From contig NHNY01000027.1 of the NCBI GenBank assembly GCA_002786065.1, positions 248,001 through 312,000 of the forward strand: a stretch of 64,000 bases of DNA, written 5' to 3'. Source of the stretch: Microcyclospora pomicola (Eukaryota > Ascomycota > Dothideomycetes > Capnodiales). The notes beneath the pieces were generated by a model that did no database searches, was not told the DNA's origin, and worked only from the letters and a program-made list of their open reading frames with translations. Below, in pieces: positions 43,196 through 55,075 of the stretch; the stretch's first letter is position 1, and each line of letters begins with the position of its first letter. The translations under genes and the position numbers were made by a program.

Positions 43196-44207
43196 ATGTC
43201 CGATGGAGCGACTAAAGTCCGAGCCTCATCAGGTATGAACGAGATCTTCCGAGCATTGTCAAAAGCTAGCACCATTTTAGTGCTCGTCAGCTCGAAATGT
43301 AGATACATGTGGCTTCAAATGCTAACTCTCTCACGCAGCTTTCCACCTTATAGCAGGCCTAGGCTCAGGTGCCACCAGTGCAGTCCTACTTCAACCCGCG
43401 GATTTGCTGAAGACGCGAGTGCAGCAGTCCAAATCCGCCAGTCTCACACATGCCCTGCGCGAGATCCTCAACGGACCTAATCCGATCCGCTCACTATGGC
43501 GCGGTGTCGTCCCCAGCGTTCTGCGCACGGGGATGGGAAGCGCGTTGTATTTCGGCCTGCTCAATCAAATGCGAGTCTACGCGTCGAAAATGCCCGTGAT
43601 TCATGACGGCAAGCTCGCCGCCCCGGGCTCGTCGAGCCCCAAGCTCTCTAACGTCGCCAACCTGGCCACGGGCGCTCTCGCGCGCGTCTCCGCCGGCCTC
43701 GTCGTCAATCCCATCACGCTGCTGAAGGTCCGCTACGAGTCGACGCATTACGCCTACACCTCGCTGTTCGGCGCCGCCAAGGACATCCTGGCCAAAGAAG
43801 GCCCGCGTGGTTTCTTCGCCGGGTTCGGCGCGACGGCCGTGCGCGACGCGCCCTACGCGGGTCTGTACGTCGTGATCTACGAACAGTGTAAGACGCGCCT
43901 GTCCGCGCTCACAGGAGCCAGCAGCACGGGTGCGACGGCGGGCACGAATTTCGCCTCCGGCGTCATCGCCGCGGTCTCCGCGACTACACTGACGAACCCC
44001 TTCGACGCCATCAAGACGCGGCTCCAGATTGCCCCGGCGAAGTACGGGCACATGCTGCGAGCGGCGCAGATGATGATTCAGCAAGAAGGGGTGCGGAGTA
44101 TGTTCAGCGGGTTGAGTATGAGGATCGGACGAAAAGCGTTGAGCTCCGCCTTTACCTGGACCGTGTATGAGGAATTGATCCGGAGAGCCGAGAGAGTAGT
44201 TGTTTGA
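43196..44207 (+). CDS. HEM25: Mitochondrial glycine carrier (Hem25/SLC25A38)
   Basis: Two exons (43196-43232 and 43339-44207; intron 106 nt) give 301 residues, the standard carrier length. The 37-nt first exon supplies [12 protein letters not shown], and the join continues [20 protein letters not shown]. Three carrier repeats are visible, each with its signature: [22 protein letters not shown] and [10 protein letters not shown]. The second signature lacks the acidic residue, which is normal for SLC25A38. This carrier brings glycine into mitochondria for the first step of heme synthesis (5-aminolevulinate). Each repeat has two membrane helices, six in total, in the inner membrane. It is downstream of SCY1 on the same strand and is followed by the 5-kb desert. 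The assignment is firm. Confidence 0.93.
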
Positions 44208-47200
44208 TACAGTCAGGCGAAGAGGCTTCAAGAAGAACGCTACTCTGTTTAGACATGTTTCACTAGCTACTATACATGTAGCCGGACGAGTGTATGATCA
44301 TGTACGTATAGTGTAACATAGAGTTGACCGTTCTGCAATCACACCAAAGAATCCATCTCGTAGGAATGCTGTAAACTATTCGCGTAGCACTCAAGAAGAT
44401 TGGGGCCATCATCTTTAGAAAGTGCCCAAGTACTGGTCATCTGGGCGACGATACTGTGATGGTTTGCCGAGTTGTTGGATCCCAAGACGCCAACCACAAA
44501 ACGCTCTCTCTGTGCGCACACATCTTTTCGTCACTCAATCCACGAGCATTCCGGAGGCCTGACCTTCGACAAAGACTGCTTACACATAGAACAGATAGAA
44601 GGGACAGATGGAAAATTGACGAGGCCTGGGTCTGGGCACTTCTCTTGCCTTCTTGCTCTCATCGTCTTCGATAAACATCAAACCAAATCTCTTGTCTCCT
44701 GGTCATACGTTGCTGGCGAAGTGTCCCCACAACCATCGTCTACACGTGGTTGATTACAGAAGAGCTCTTCAACGATGCAACGAAAGGACCAGCCTTCGAG
44801 ACCAGTGGTGCAGGCGGACGAAGGCAAACGGCCATTACTGACCCGCTGACACAGTAGGCCTGTTGTAAACTGCACCACCTCGCATTTGGAAGTTTGTTGG
44901 CACATTGCCGATCCCTTGCTGCCGTGAGTACCACAAGGGTGAATGCCAACGCCACGATACAGCCGCTGTCAAGGTTCATACGAATCGCACCGTATGGTGT
45001 CAAGTGCAGTAGGGTCTCGGCGCCCTGTCGAGTAGAGCCTGTTATTCCGGTTCAGCATGCTGCGTTGATTGGGTTCGATGCCTGGCTTCCAGGTGCTGCA
45101 AAGACTGTTTCAGATCCATGTCTCTCGATCACTATAGAGCTACAGCCTTGGCAAGGCCCGATGTCTGCGCCCATGGTTTATGCATCGCTTGGCCTGTTGC
45201 TCCATGTCCAGGAAACCGATAGACATCTTCCACGACAGCAAGGCTGTGCAAATCAGGACAAAGGATTGGCGGCAGGCTCGTATAGCAGCCGCGTGAGTGG
45301 TTACATCTGCGAGTGGCGAATCATTTAGAGTTCGAGGTGATCGAAAGCGTGGATGCTGAAACACGTTCCTCTGGTGAGTCTGGTCACGATGCTGGACGAT
45401 TGAGCGAAGGTCAGAAGAGCAGCGGTGATTTCTCGGTAAAAAGGCTATAATCTGTGAAGCATAGGGGCGGGGGTAGGACATCGCATGTCGAACAAACGGG
45501 TCGTATGCGAAAGGTTAGTCCGAGAATAGTGCTTGTACTCTGCTCGTTGGCCGCTGCTCATTGACCACATTCGATGATGTCTGAATGCATGTCGGGGTAT
45601 GAGAAGGAAAGCTCCTGCGCGTCAATCTAGAGCCTGACGTTCGCGCGTCTGGTCGGCCCCGGGCGTCTTTCTCACAACAGTAGAGCGTATCAACTGCCCA
45701 ACGACGCTCCATATGCGGTAGGCAATCGATTGCCGCATCTACGAAACGTACTCACAAGATGGACTAGCCTGGGTCTCATATTCGTGCGGCGTGAGCGCCA
45801 GGAGGTGGGAACATTGAGTGGCACACGGCAGCGCACGTGTTGTCGCCATGCAACCTTTGCTCTACCACACCGGTGCCAGTAAGCGCGCTGGAGTACAAGC
45901 ATCATGGCAGCACGGTTCGACAGGCAGTCCGGAGCCGACATCTCTTTGACGCCTGTAAGACATGGATCTGAGTCGAAACGCCAAGCTTGAAGCTGCCGCG
46001 CCTTGCACGCTTATCAAGAAGGCTTGAAGATGGCGGATCATCCTACGATATCCTCTGCAGGGGCATGTCGGACGAATGAGATCATCCTGGGAGCTGCCAT
46101 CTGCTGCAAACGGGCGTCTCGCAGGTATATACCATGACTTGGAGTCTTGTCCTGCCGTCCTTTGATCGATTGCAGTAGTCAAGCTCCGAGGTGAAAGGTG
46201 CCGACCGTGCGCTTCTCGTTCTGACCCTGGGACGCATCGTGCAAGTTTGCTCGGACCGCAGAGCATGTCTAGGTTCATGTAGCGGTCGTGAATGCCCGCA
46301 CGGTATTCAACACCAGGCCATGCATAGAGTTGTGACCGACGTGCGCAGGTGTCGGGATGTCTATGAAAGGATCGCATATCGCCTGCGACCACACGTCATC
46401 CCTGCCGTACAGTAGCTTAGTGGCCATCGGGAACGGGTGAAGGTCGAAGGAAGCTCACGCGGAGAGCACGCAACCCCACGGCCCGCTAGATGCCGAAGCA
46501 CTTGGACTCGATGAATCCGTCTTAACCAAGGTTGGCACAACCATCCGTGTACACATGCACACACTGTACAGTGCAGCTTAGATTCGCTACTGGACCAACG
46601 AAGGCAATCCGCGTCTCGATGGTTGATATCGTACATGGACGATCTCCCATTCGATCGGCACGGGCAGCTGCAGGTCACCCCACACTAACTGCTCGCTTGG
46701 CCCCCAAATCTGGCAATGTCCGGCAGCTTCGAGTGCGATTCAGCCAATGATGCCGAGAGATAACGAAATGGAGTCACATGGTGACATGCCCTACTATCGA
46801 CCAAGTCCAGCTACTAAGGAGGTCAGAAAGCGGCGCCAAACAGCATCCGCTCCTTGCATCACGGGGTTGGTGGATCGTGGAATGAACTGCAGCAGTGCTG
46901 ACATGAACACAGTGACTCGTCGAGTAGCAATTGACAAACCGAGGCAGTCGATGAGTTGCAGGGAAATGCAAATAGCTGCTACCCTGCAGACAAACAGACC
47001 CAGTATACAAGCTCAGCATCAACAACGGGCAGACGGGATCGGCTGCTTGCAGCGCCTTGATGCCCGCTCTTGCATGGACTCAGCAGATGTCATGGCTAGT
47101 TGGTCGCTCTAAGAGGCGCAGTACATGATCCCAGCAGGGATGCAGGGATGGCCGAGTGAGCTCCCCGTAAGATGGACCCGCATGTTGCATGCGCCGATGC

Positions 47201-49268
47201 ATGTCTTGTTTGTTGACGTGCTTGAGCCCTTGGTCGTCTGCGCCACATGAGTATACATGCCTTGCTTAGCGATAGCGAGGCCCCTCGCTTGGCGTCCAGC
47301 AGGTATCAAGCAAACCGCCCATGACGGAACGCTACAGCATCTTGGAAGACCTAATGGCTTCGCTGAGACGACCGTGGCGTATACTACGTGCACGATATCG
47401 CTGACGTGACCACAACGACACCCTGAGCCGGCTATCGTTATGCTGTAAGGATTCGCGTACAAGTGGAGACGAGTTACGACTGCCAGCATGATTGGCACAA
47501 AACTCAGCTCAGAACGTCGATCGCGAGCAAGGCCTGTCTGGATCCGGCAGACTGGGACGCTGATTTGAGTGGTATTGTTGTACTGCAGCCCGCGCGACCG
47601 AGCTCATAGAGAGGTAGAATCCTGCTCAGACCTGCCGCGCAGATAAATCATGGCCTCAATCTTGAAGCAGATCCGCAAGGATGGGTGATGATACATACAT
47701 GGCAACCAAATTGAAGGCGCGAGGCTGGTGGTCGACGAGGCTGGCCGGGACTGAAGCAGGATGTCTGCCTCCCAGCCGCAATAGTGATCACTATACAGCC
47801 ACAGCCAATAGCATCCGACAGGTCATCTGGTCTCTCTCATGATTCAGATGAAACGCCACCATGTCTCTGATTAGGTGGGACTAGCGATTGCTGCTCGTAT
47901 GTCTAGCAAGGTGGCAACCCGGAATAGAGCCCTACATGTAGACCACGACGGCTGGCCGCGGAGTGAGACTCGACGTTTCTTACTAGAACCGTCCGACTTC
48001 CATTCGTGATTCGTTACGAACAACCTGCAATCCTGTTCCAGTCTCAATCGATGACTCCAACCTGTGCTTGGTTTTGAACAGCACAGTACAAGAATGTCAG
48101 TCCCATACCACGACATCTCCCTCCGAGACGACAAGTCCCTGCTTACGCTGCCTTTAGCCGCCGATCAGTAGTCAGTCCGGCTTCCCTCAATACCCTCTCG
48201 GCGCCATCTGCAGGTCATATGCCAGGCGCCGCAAGGAGATCCGATCTAAGAGTCCTGCACACTCATCCACTCCCATTCCGCACAGCATCGCGGCACTTAA
48301 GCCACCTGAGACCACCTGGCCTTCCTTTGCACGCCCTGCTTTCTCTCGTAACCGACCATTCACGCCGAAGCTCGCCGTCCGCGCAGACGCAGTCCAGGTT
48401 TGGCTCATCGAATCAGGCTTGGGCGCATCCTTCGGTCTGCTGCACCGCCGGCTTTGATCGGCTGGGAGCTGCATTAAGCACGTTCCAATTTTCCCCGATC
48501 AGTCCCGTCAGGAATAAACATCATCCAACGTGACTGGCCATCCTTGCATTGTTTCGTTCTGTTTTCTGCATCGCATCGCATCACTTCGCGCTGGCGGGCG
48601 CCCCCCAGCTCCGGTCATATCTCCCGCTGCCGAGCGTCGACCCTTGCTTGCATTGCAGGTCAGCGCCGCACGAGTCCGACCGCGTGATCCCTCATCGCTC
48701 GAGTTCGCTATCCGGCCTGACATCTAGCTCGCGATCCTACAGCCTCGTCACGATACATATCACTGCGACTTTGTCTTGTCCGTCGGATACGAACTGCGGC
48801 TATTCTGGTTCGGCGCGGAACGTCATCTGACGCTCGGACCTGGCAGCCTGCCGGCGCAGTCTGTATCACTCGATTGCTTCTCGGTGCCTCTTCACGTCAC
48901 GTCACGTCAGGCTAATCGCTGCGTTGCATTCGCGATACCTCTGTGCCGGAGTCCACTCGAGCTGCAGCGCTGCAAGGCACATCTTTCCGGTGCGACAGGC
49001 TGCGCGCGATCCCTTCGTCGCCGTTTGCGCCGTCTCTCCATCGGTCGCCCAGCGCAAACCCCGTTCAGCATACTCTGACAACCCATGCAACGACGGAGCC
49101 TCGCCAACGATCTTCATTGCCACTAGTCGCAACACCCTTCATAATCCCTCCTACCGCGCTCACGAACGGACCGCACGGTGATCGAAGTTTGAAAGAGAAC
49201 AGGATGGGATGCTGGCTGTAGCGCCACATCGAAGCGAAGCAGCGTTGGCCTCTGCCATTCCAAGGGCA
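44208..49268. other. 5.1-kb gene-poor region (HEM25 3' end to RSC7 promoter)
   Basis: I read both strands and found no conserved protein, tRNA or transposon. All frames longer than 100 codons have alternative overlapping frames and no motifs. The longest, 45862-46392 on the minus strand, starts at a GTG. GC is not visibly reduced, so no strong RIP signature. The last kilobase before RSC7 (48300-49260) is rich in CT and CG and may be a long 5' leader or promoter. The lone structured element is a tandem CACGTCA run. Confidence 0.5.
48892..48909. promoter_or_regulatory. Triple overlapping CACGTCA (CRE-like) element upstream of RSC7
   Basis: The 18-nt string TCACGTCACGTCACGTCA repeats the ACGTCA half of the ATF/CREB site (TGACGTCA) three times, 360 bp upstream of the RSC7 ATG. 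In fungi bZIP factors of the Atf1/Sko1 type bind such cores. A function is inferred from repetition only. Confidence 0.35.
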
Positions 49269-51308
49269 ATGGATAACTCGGGCACCATCAATCCAGCAGC
49301 ATTGAATACACAAGGTGAGTTCGTCCGTTTGGAGACGGTGACGCGAATAGCCTGCCATAGCAGTGATCATCGCATGCGCGCTGGTCTGCTACACGATAGT
49401 ATCACGGCAAAACTAACCTCTGCTTGCAGCGTCAACCATCACACCAAACCTCCTCACCCAGGCAAGCCCACGAGGCATCAAAAGAAGTCGATCACCGGAT
49501 GGTCAAAGCGGTGGTAACATCATAGGTATGTATTCACCATGAGCCGAAAAATGAGCGCATTCTTTGAAGTATCTACATTGCGATAGGTACAGACTCAATC
49601 TTTATAAGACACATGACTGAGTTCCAACGCAGGATACGGTAACGGCAACGGCAACAAGCGGAGTCGAGTTTTCAAGACCGAGAGCACATCAAACATGGCT
49701 CAATCCACGTCTCGACCAGCTTCGTCGGGTGCGGTGCAAACGCCGCAGATCAAATCCCAGTCGCTTCCCAAAGGGTCACCGACCTCAGGGTCGCCACCAC
49801 GATCTGCGCCAGGTTCAAGTACGAAGGCGGCTGTGGTGAAAGCATTGCCCACAGTACGCGATCATACGACTGATCAACTGAACGACAAAGGCGATGAGTA
49901 TCTCCCTCGAGAGACTGACGCGGATGGTGAGATGAAAGTGTCACCAGACGGGTATGCACTGGAAGGCCGCAAATACAAATGCCGGACCTTCCAGGTCCCG
50001 AATCGTGGCGAAAAGCTGTTCATGCTCGCAACGGAATGCGCGCGTGTGCTCGGCTATCGCGATTCGTACCTGCTGTTCAACAAAAATCGATCATTATACA
50101 AAATCATCGCGAACCAGGCGGAGAAGGACAACTTGATTCACCAAGAAATATTGCCCTACTCCTACCGATCAAGACAGATCGCAATTGTGACGGCGCGCAG
50201 TATGTACCGGCAGTTCGGGAGTCGACTGATCGAAGGCGGCCGACGAGTTCGCGATGACTATTGGGAGGCGAAAGCCAAAAAGCAAGGCTTCACGGAAGAG
50301 GACGCGGCAGGGGAGAAACGACCTGGTGCTGCAAAGGCAAGGGAAGCTGCTGCCGCGGAAGCGAATCATCACGCGACCACTCTCACTTCACTCCCGCAAG
50401 GTGAAATCATTTACAGCAACGGATCAGGATTGGAGGGGCAGCCAGTTGGAATAACGCCTGCTTCATTAGCACCGCTTTCGATGATGCATGTCAGCGAGGA
50501 CGTGCGGGCGACCGCTTATGGCAACATCACCCGTCCGAGACAGGAGATCACCACGGCCCCGTACCAAGATAGGATTCAGCCCAGCGCCACCAGCGAAATG
50601 ATGAGTCAGGCCACCCAGGCTGCCGAGTACAACAAACAACTCACTCAGCAGCGCTTACATCGGGCAAACTATCTGGATGAATACTGGAATCGGCCACACG
50701 AGCAGCCTGCAAGCCATATTCAGCACACTGAATCCGAATCGGGACCCGGCGCTGCCCAAAGCCTGCAATCACCGCAAGCCATGGCTGGAGCTGGCCAACC
50801 TGGACGTGGACAACAGGAACCAATGTCGCATGGCGGTGCACCGATGTTGCCGCAAAGCTATTCCAACTACTCGTCGCAGCAAAACCCGATGGCATCTCCC
50901 GTGCAGCAACTACACCGACATGGGTCGATGGCTCAGCCACATCAGACTCCGTCATCAGTTGGTATGAGCGCGCCGCGTCAGACGCCATCTTCCTACACCT
51001 ATCAAGCCCAGATGTGGAACACACCGCAGCCGCAGCCATCGCCGCTCTCGCAAGCCCATCACTTGCAATATGGTCAGCAACAGTCCCCAATGCCTCCGCC
51101 ACAGATGCCTCAGCCGCAGCAGAATATGGGCTACTCTCAGATGGGTCAGGTGGGCAATGCGGCGTTTGCAGGCATGAACCGTGGCATGTACCAGCCGAGC
51201 TTAAGCCCGCAGCAGTTCAACATGGGAGCTCAATCAAACGCTGGCCAACAGTGGCCGGGCACCAATACGTCGGCTAGCATGCCACAAGACTGGCAGAGAT
51301 ATTCATGA
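49269..51308 (+). CDS. RSC7/Swp82-type subunit of RSC or SWI/SNF chromatin remodellers
   Basis: Three exons (49269-49314, 49430-49525, 49633-51308; introns 115 and 107 nt) give 605 residues. A later ATG at 49695 would drop the first 68 residues, but the upstream exons join cleanly (MDNSGTINPAALNTQAST, then IKRSRSPDG, then KRSRVFKTE) and add basic nuclear signals. The CRC_subunit domain lies at about 154-255. It includes YALEGRKYKCRTF, LATECARVLGYRDSYLLFNKN, LYKIIANQAEKD and ILPYSYRSRQIAIVTARSMYRQFG, a near copy of the Npl6/Rsc7 pattern. The rest is disordered and rich in Gln, Pro, Ser and Met. Whether it belongs to RSC, SWI/SNF or both cannot be settled; filamentous fungi usually have one such gene. 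Confidence 0.92.
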
Positions 51309-52279
51309 GGACGGAAGCGGCCGCCGCGTCATTCACATACAAAGTCGAAGGCATCTGTCAGCCCGCATTCTTTTCGCCATGCGTGGAATGCACACACAAT
51401 ACACGGCAGACATTTGCCCGGCCATTACACATATCAATTAACCCTCAACAAATTGCTTGTCGCGTTGATCATGCGCGTAATTCTTGCTTTTGACGATACC
51501 AAGTACCTACCCACGATCACGAACCTCATGGACACACATCTCGTATCCTCACATCACCTGGCACGCTAGACCGCACGCGAAATCTTTCGTTCTGAACTTT
51601 TCTGGGATGTACGCCTTCACTTCGGTCCGAAATACATGCAGCTTCTTCACCTCTTCTCTTCCATTTGTCACCAATTTGGGCGTTCGCCCCGGAAGAAGGA
51701 GAAGTTACCCGGCAACAATGCGCGTTTAACTGCATTGCGAGAGATATTCGGCAGGATATCTTTGGGGGGACTACACGGCTGGATTCGACTCGCTGAGCTG
51801 GCTGGCTGGCCCGGCAGAGATCAAGGTTGCTCTTCATCGTGATGGGGCGTTTTCCTTTCCTTCCTTTCATCTGTTTCTGGACCAATCTGAGGACTTCGGC
51901 GCCATCTACCTTAACTTATTCCCCCACCACTTTTTCTCTATCATTACTTTGCGTTTAAGAACAAATGAAAGATCTATTTCTTCCTGTATATCTCGTGTCG
52001 CGTCGTATCTGCTCGCTTTGGACGAGGCCACTGTTCGCACGGCGGCGAGGCGCGATGTCCTCGTTCTCCGTGTAGGGACTTGTAGACCCCGTACGCTCTT
52101 TGTCAGGTGAGGAGGAAGCATGGCTGATCGGCGTCAGCCTTGCTTCAACTATCTTCTGTGCTAGTCCATTGGCTTGACAGTACGCGGTCCCCCTTAGACT
52201 TGCTCTGACAGTGCATGCCGGTGGCGAGCGAATGCGACGGACGAATTGGGATACCACTACATGCTTGACTGCCTCGCGT
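51309..52279. other. Intergenic, tail-to-tail (RSC7 / Dpb4)
   Basis: 971 bp; presumably 3' UTRs. A 218-codon Arg-rich minus frame over 51955-52611 is a frame-shifted shadow of the acidic Dpb4 tail. Confidence 0.5.
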
Positions 52280-53535
52280 TCAGTCGCTATCAGGATCATC
52301 GAGCGCCTCGTCGCGCATCCCCCTGACGTTCCCTCCCCCGCCTTCCTCCTCCTCTTCGTCATCTTCTTCGTCCTCCATTGTCTCGTCGACCGTCGCGTCA
52401 CCCTCTGCTTCGTCTTCGTCCTCCTCGTCCTCCTCGTCGCCTTCGTCTTCGTCCTCGTCCCCATCTGCGCCGTCCTCGTCCTCACCCTCTTCTTCGTCCT
52501 CCGCACTATCCGCCTCGCCATCCTCGACTCCTTCCGAAGCCACCGCCCCGCCATTCTCCGTCCGCATTTTCTTCGCCGGCCGCTCCACCCCCTCCACATG
52601 CCCGTTAGCACTTACCGAGCCTCGCGCATTCTGCGTCGCGCTACCATCCGCGGCCGCCGCCACTGCATCTTCCGCCGTACCCGGCAGCGCAACCGCCACC
52701 ACCTCAGCTGCAGAGTTGCTGGTAATCGCTTTCTCCTCCTTGACTTTGCGCCGGTACGTGTTGCGCTTCTCGCCTTGTATCGCGCTGTACTCTGCGCGAG
52801 GGGATGTGTTAGACGGGAAGCGGAGCTGGGGCGCGGGGATGGAGATGGGCATGAGCGTAACAATCAGGAACATTTAGAAGTCCTTCAGGAGGGCAAGAAA
52901 GAGAGACGTACTTTGTAGCTCGGCCTCGAGACGTGGGAGGAAGCCCTCGAGCTCGGCATCTTTGAGCGCGGCGAAGACGTCCGCGGGCGCAATGGTTTTC
53001 TTGTTACTTGACCGGGTGATGTCGTTGGCACTATATTGGAGGTAGTCGTTATATCAGTACTTCTGATCTTGTGAAATGAAACAACTCGCGAATATGGGGT
53101 CTGGGGGCCCTTGGTCTCCACCGCGAGATACTTCTGTCACGTCTGAGAAAAGCTTGAAACGATCGTTGACCGCAACAACGAAGAAACAGAAAAAGGGAGG
53201 ACGTACTTCGATGCAAGATAGCTCACAAAGACGGTCGCGCTCTTATGCAATGCCAGCAGCGCGTCCTTCTGGATCTGTGTGTTGGGCGGCAGGACGCCCT
53301 TGGCGAGGCGAGCGATCATTGACTTGGGCAGACTCAGATCCTATAATAGTTCAGGCATTAGCATCTTCTTGCTCATGTTCGCGTGACTATGCTGCAGCTG
53401 GGGTCGTCACATTCCCACGGCTGGTCTTCTCACCTCGACACTCATCCCATCCTTGGCGGCCTTGGGCGCAGGCGATTCCCCTGCCTCGTCGGCTCCGTTC
53501 GACACGGCGGAGACATTGCTCTTTCGCGGTGGCAT
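52280..53535 (-). CDS. DPB4: Histone-fold protein Dpb4/POLE3 (DNA polymerase epsilon, ISWI-CHRAC)
   Basis: Four exons (53434-53535, 53207-53340, 52912-53030, 52280-52791; introns 93, 176 and 120 nt) give 288 residues. The joins rebuild one histone fold at about 35-118: DLSLPKSMIARLAKGVLP, then ALLALHKSATVFVSYLASNAND, then KKTIAPADVFAALKDAEL. This is the NF-YB-like fold of POLE3. After EKRNTYRRKVKEEK the protein is disordered, and its last 90 residues are extremely acidic (runs of Asp and Glu), as in other Dpb4 and CHRAC subunits. It pairs with a Dpb3/POLE4-type partner in polymerase epsilon and in ISWI complexes and helps pass histones on at forks. The acidic tail is longer than in yeast Dpb4 (196 residues in total). 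Start: first ATG, MPPRKSN. Confidence 0.92.
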
Positions 53536-54241
53536 GGTGGAGGCGGGCTAATTGAGAGGGGACGTGGGCGTATATGTGTACTTTCTCACTGGGTTCGATG
53601 TGGAGTTATTGAAGTATAGACTGAAGACAGCCGGCACATTGAAACCCAGACGTGAGGCGCGTTGAAGTGTGCAGGGTGTGGCGCGCGTGGGTCGTTCGAA
53701 ATGCGGCTAGTTTCTGGCAGTAAGTACTACTATTACTACTCCTACGACCCTGTGGACATCACCTCATCGATCTTCAACTTAACTAGGTTTCTGGTCGGAC
53801 GGATCATCGTCTCGTCGCATCAGAAATGTCAATGACCATCGGCGCCTACATGCGTGCAACTCTGCATCGATGTTCACGATGACGATGCCAACGACATGCA
53901 GTCGTTCATGGCACATGGCCACGGTCTGGAAGGGATCATCTGGTCGTCAGCCGATACAACCCCTCCGATTCTGTGCTACTGACATATCAGCACCCAAGTA
54001 CAGAATCCAGAATGACAATGACCGGAGGATCCAGACCGGCTATAGGTAACTGTAATCCTAAAGCACGTTTCTATCGAACTTGTCTTCATCACGCATCTCC
54101 CTTGAGATGTCTTCACGCAAGTCCTTCCACATATCTGCTTCTTTCTCTTTATCTTCTCCTACATCCACAACTCCCTCTCCATGTATGTCATTCATACTGC
54201 TCGCTCTCAAAAAAAAATCAATCTCAGCTTCCAAAGCCATC
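53536..54241. other. Divergent intergenic region (Dpb4 / unknown acidic protein)
   Basis: 706 bp. The frame of the downstream gene stays open back to 54080, with another ATG at 54107, so part of this could be coding. Confidence 0.45.
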
Positions 54242-54835
54242 ATGGATTCTCCTCAGCACTCAACGAAGCACGACCCCCGATCCGACCAGTCTGCGCCGTC
54301 ACGTCGCTCCAAGTCCCAAACCTCTCCACAGCCAGCTCTGGTGACGAAGGACGAGATCCTTGGATGGCGGCGATCCCGACCGTTGTCCGCAGACGAGCAC
54401 ACGGGCCTGGCCATTGCAATGTGGAAACGAGCGTCGCTGTTGAGAGCCTACGTTGCAGCGCAACATGGTGGTGAAGCGACAGAGGAGGCAAGCCGAATCA
54501 GGGATCAGGCCTCTTCAGTTGATCCAAGCGATAGCTCGTTGGAGCCTCTGCCAGATCATCCTCCATCGCCTTCCAGCCCTGTCGAAGTCACAGACCGTGA
54601 AGTGATCGTGGACTCAGACAGCGAGTATGACCCCACGGAGATTCCCTTAGACGATTTTTTGGGGGAACAAACTTCCGCCGACAACGATCCCGATCCACGG
54701 CTTGACCTTAGAGACGACGGCGGCAATGGCCAGGAAGCAGCAGACGTGCCTTGTACACTACTCGAAGGGCTCGATGACAAGACCGGCGCGGACTTCTGGG
54801 GCCCCGTGCTGGCCTTCCTGAGGAGCGAAAGCTGA
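54242..54835 (+). CDS. Unknown acidic, Ser/Pro-rich protein
   Basis: I do not recognise this gene. The start at 54242 has a strong context (A at -3, G at +4) and gives 197 residues. An alternative ATG at 54107 would add 45 residues that include a hydrophobic stretch (FILLALKKKS), which may instead be 5' leader. The N-terminus is basic and Ser-rich. The middle carries WRRSRPLSADEHTGLAIAMWKRASLLRAYVAAQ, the only part likely to fold, as an alpha-helical segment. From residue 85 it is acidic and Pro/Ser-rich (VIVDSDSEYDPTEIPLDDFLG) and ends GADFWGPVLAFLRSES. No catalytic or zinc motif is visible. It lies tail-to-tail with a membrane-protein gene, 240 bp away. Confidence 0.6.
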   Translation: MDSPQHSTKHDPRSDQSAPSRRSKSQTSPQPALVTKDEILGWRRSRPLSADEHTGLAIAMWKRASLLRAYVAAQHGGEATEEASRIRDQASSVDPSDSSLEPLPDHPPSPSSPVEVTDREVIVDSDSEYDPTEIPLDDFLGEQTSADNDPDPRLDLRDDGGNGQEAADVPCTLLEGLDDKTGADFWGPVLAFLRSES

Positions 54836-55075
54836 AAGCATACGTGTCGAGGTCTATGGTGCGTCGCGTTGTGCCCGCAATGAGCGATACTACGGTTAGA
54901 ATCAGACATTGTCACACATAACACCCGTTGCGGATCACGCGTGGCAACATATTCCAGCGTCCGATTGAAGAAACATCCCCAGGAATCAAGGTGTGAAACG
55001 GGCGTTAGATCTCTTGCATATCTTCGTCATGAAATGATTCACTCATAAGAACGTGCTGCGCTAGAAAAGATTCCA

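Noticed and set aside
45862-46392. 176-codon minus frame in the 5-kb desert
   Set aside because: It begins at a GTG, has no motif, and other frames over the same bases are also partly open, so it looks like chance.
51955-52611. 218-codon Arg/Thr-rich minus-strand frame
   Set aside because: It is a shifted reading of the repetitive Asp/Glu codons in the DPB4 acidic tail and its 3' flank.
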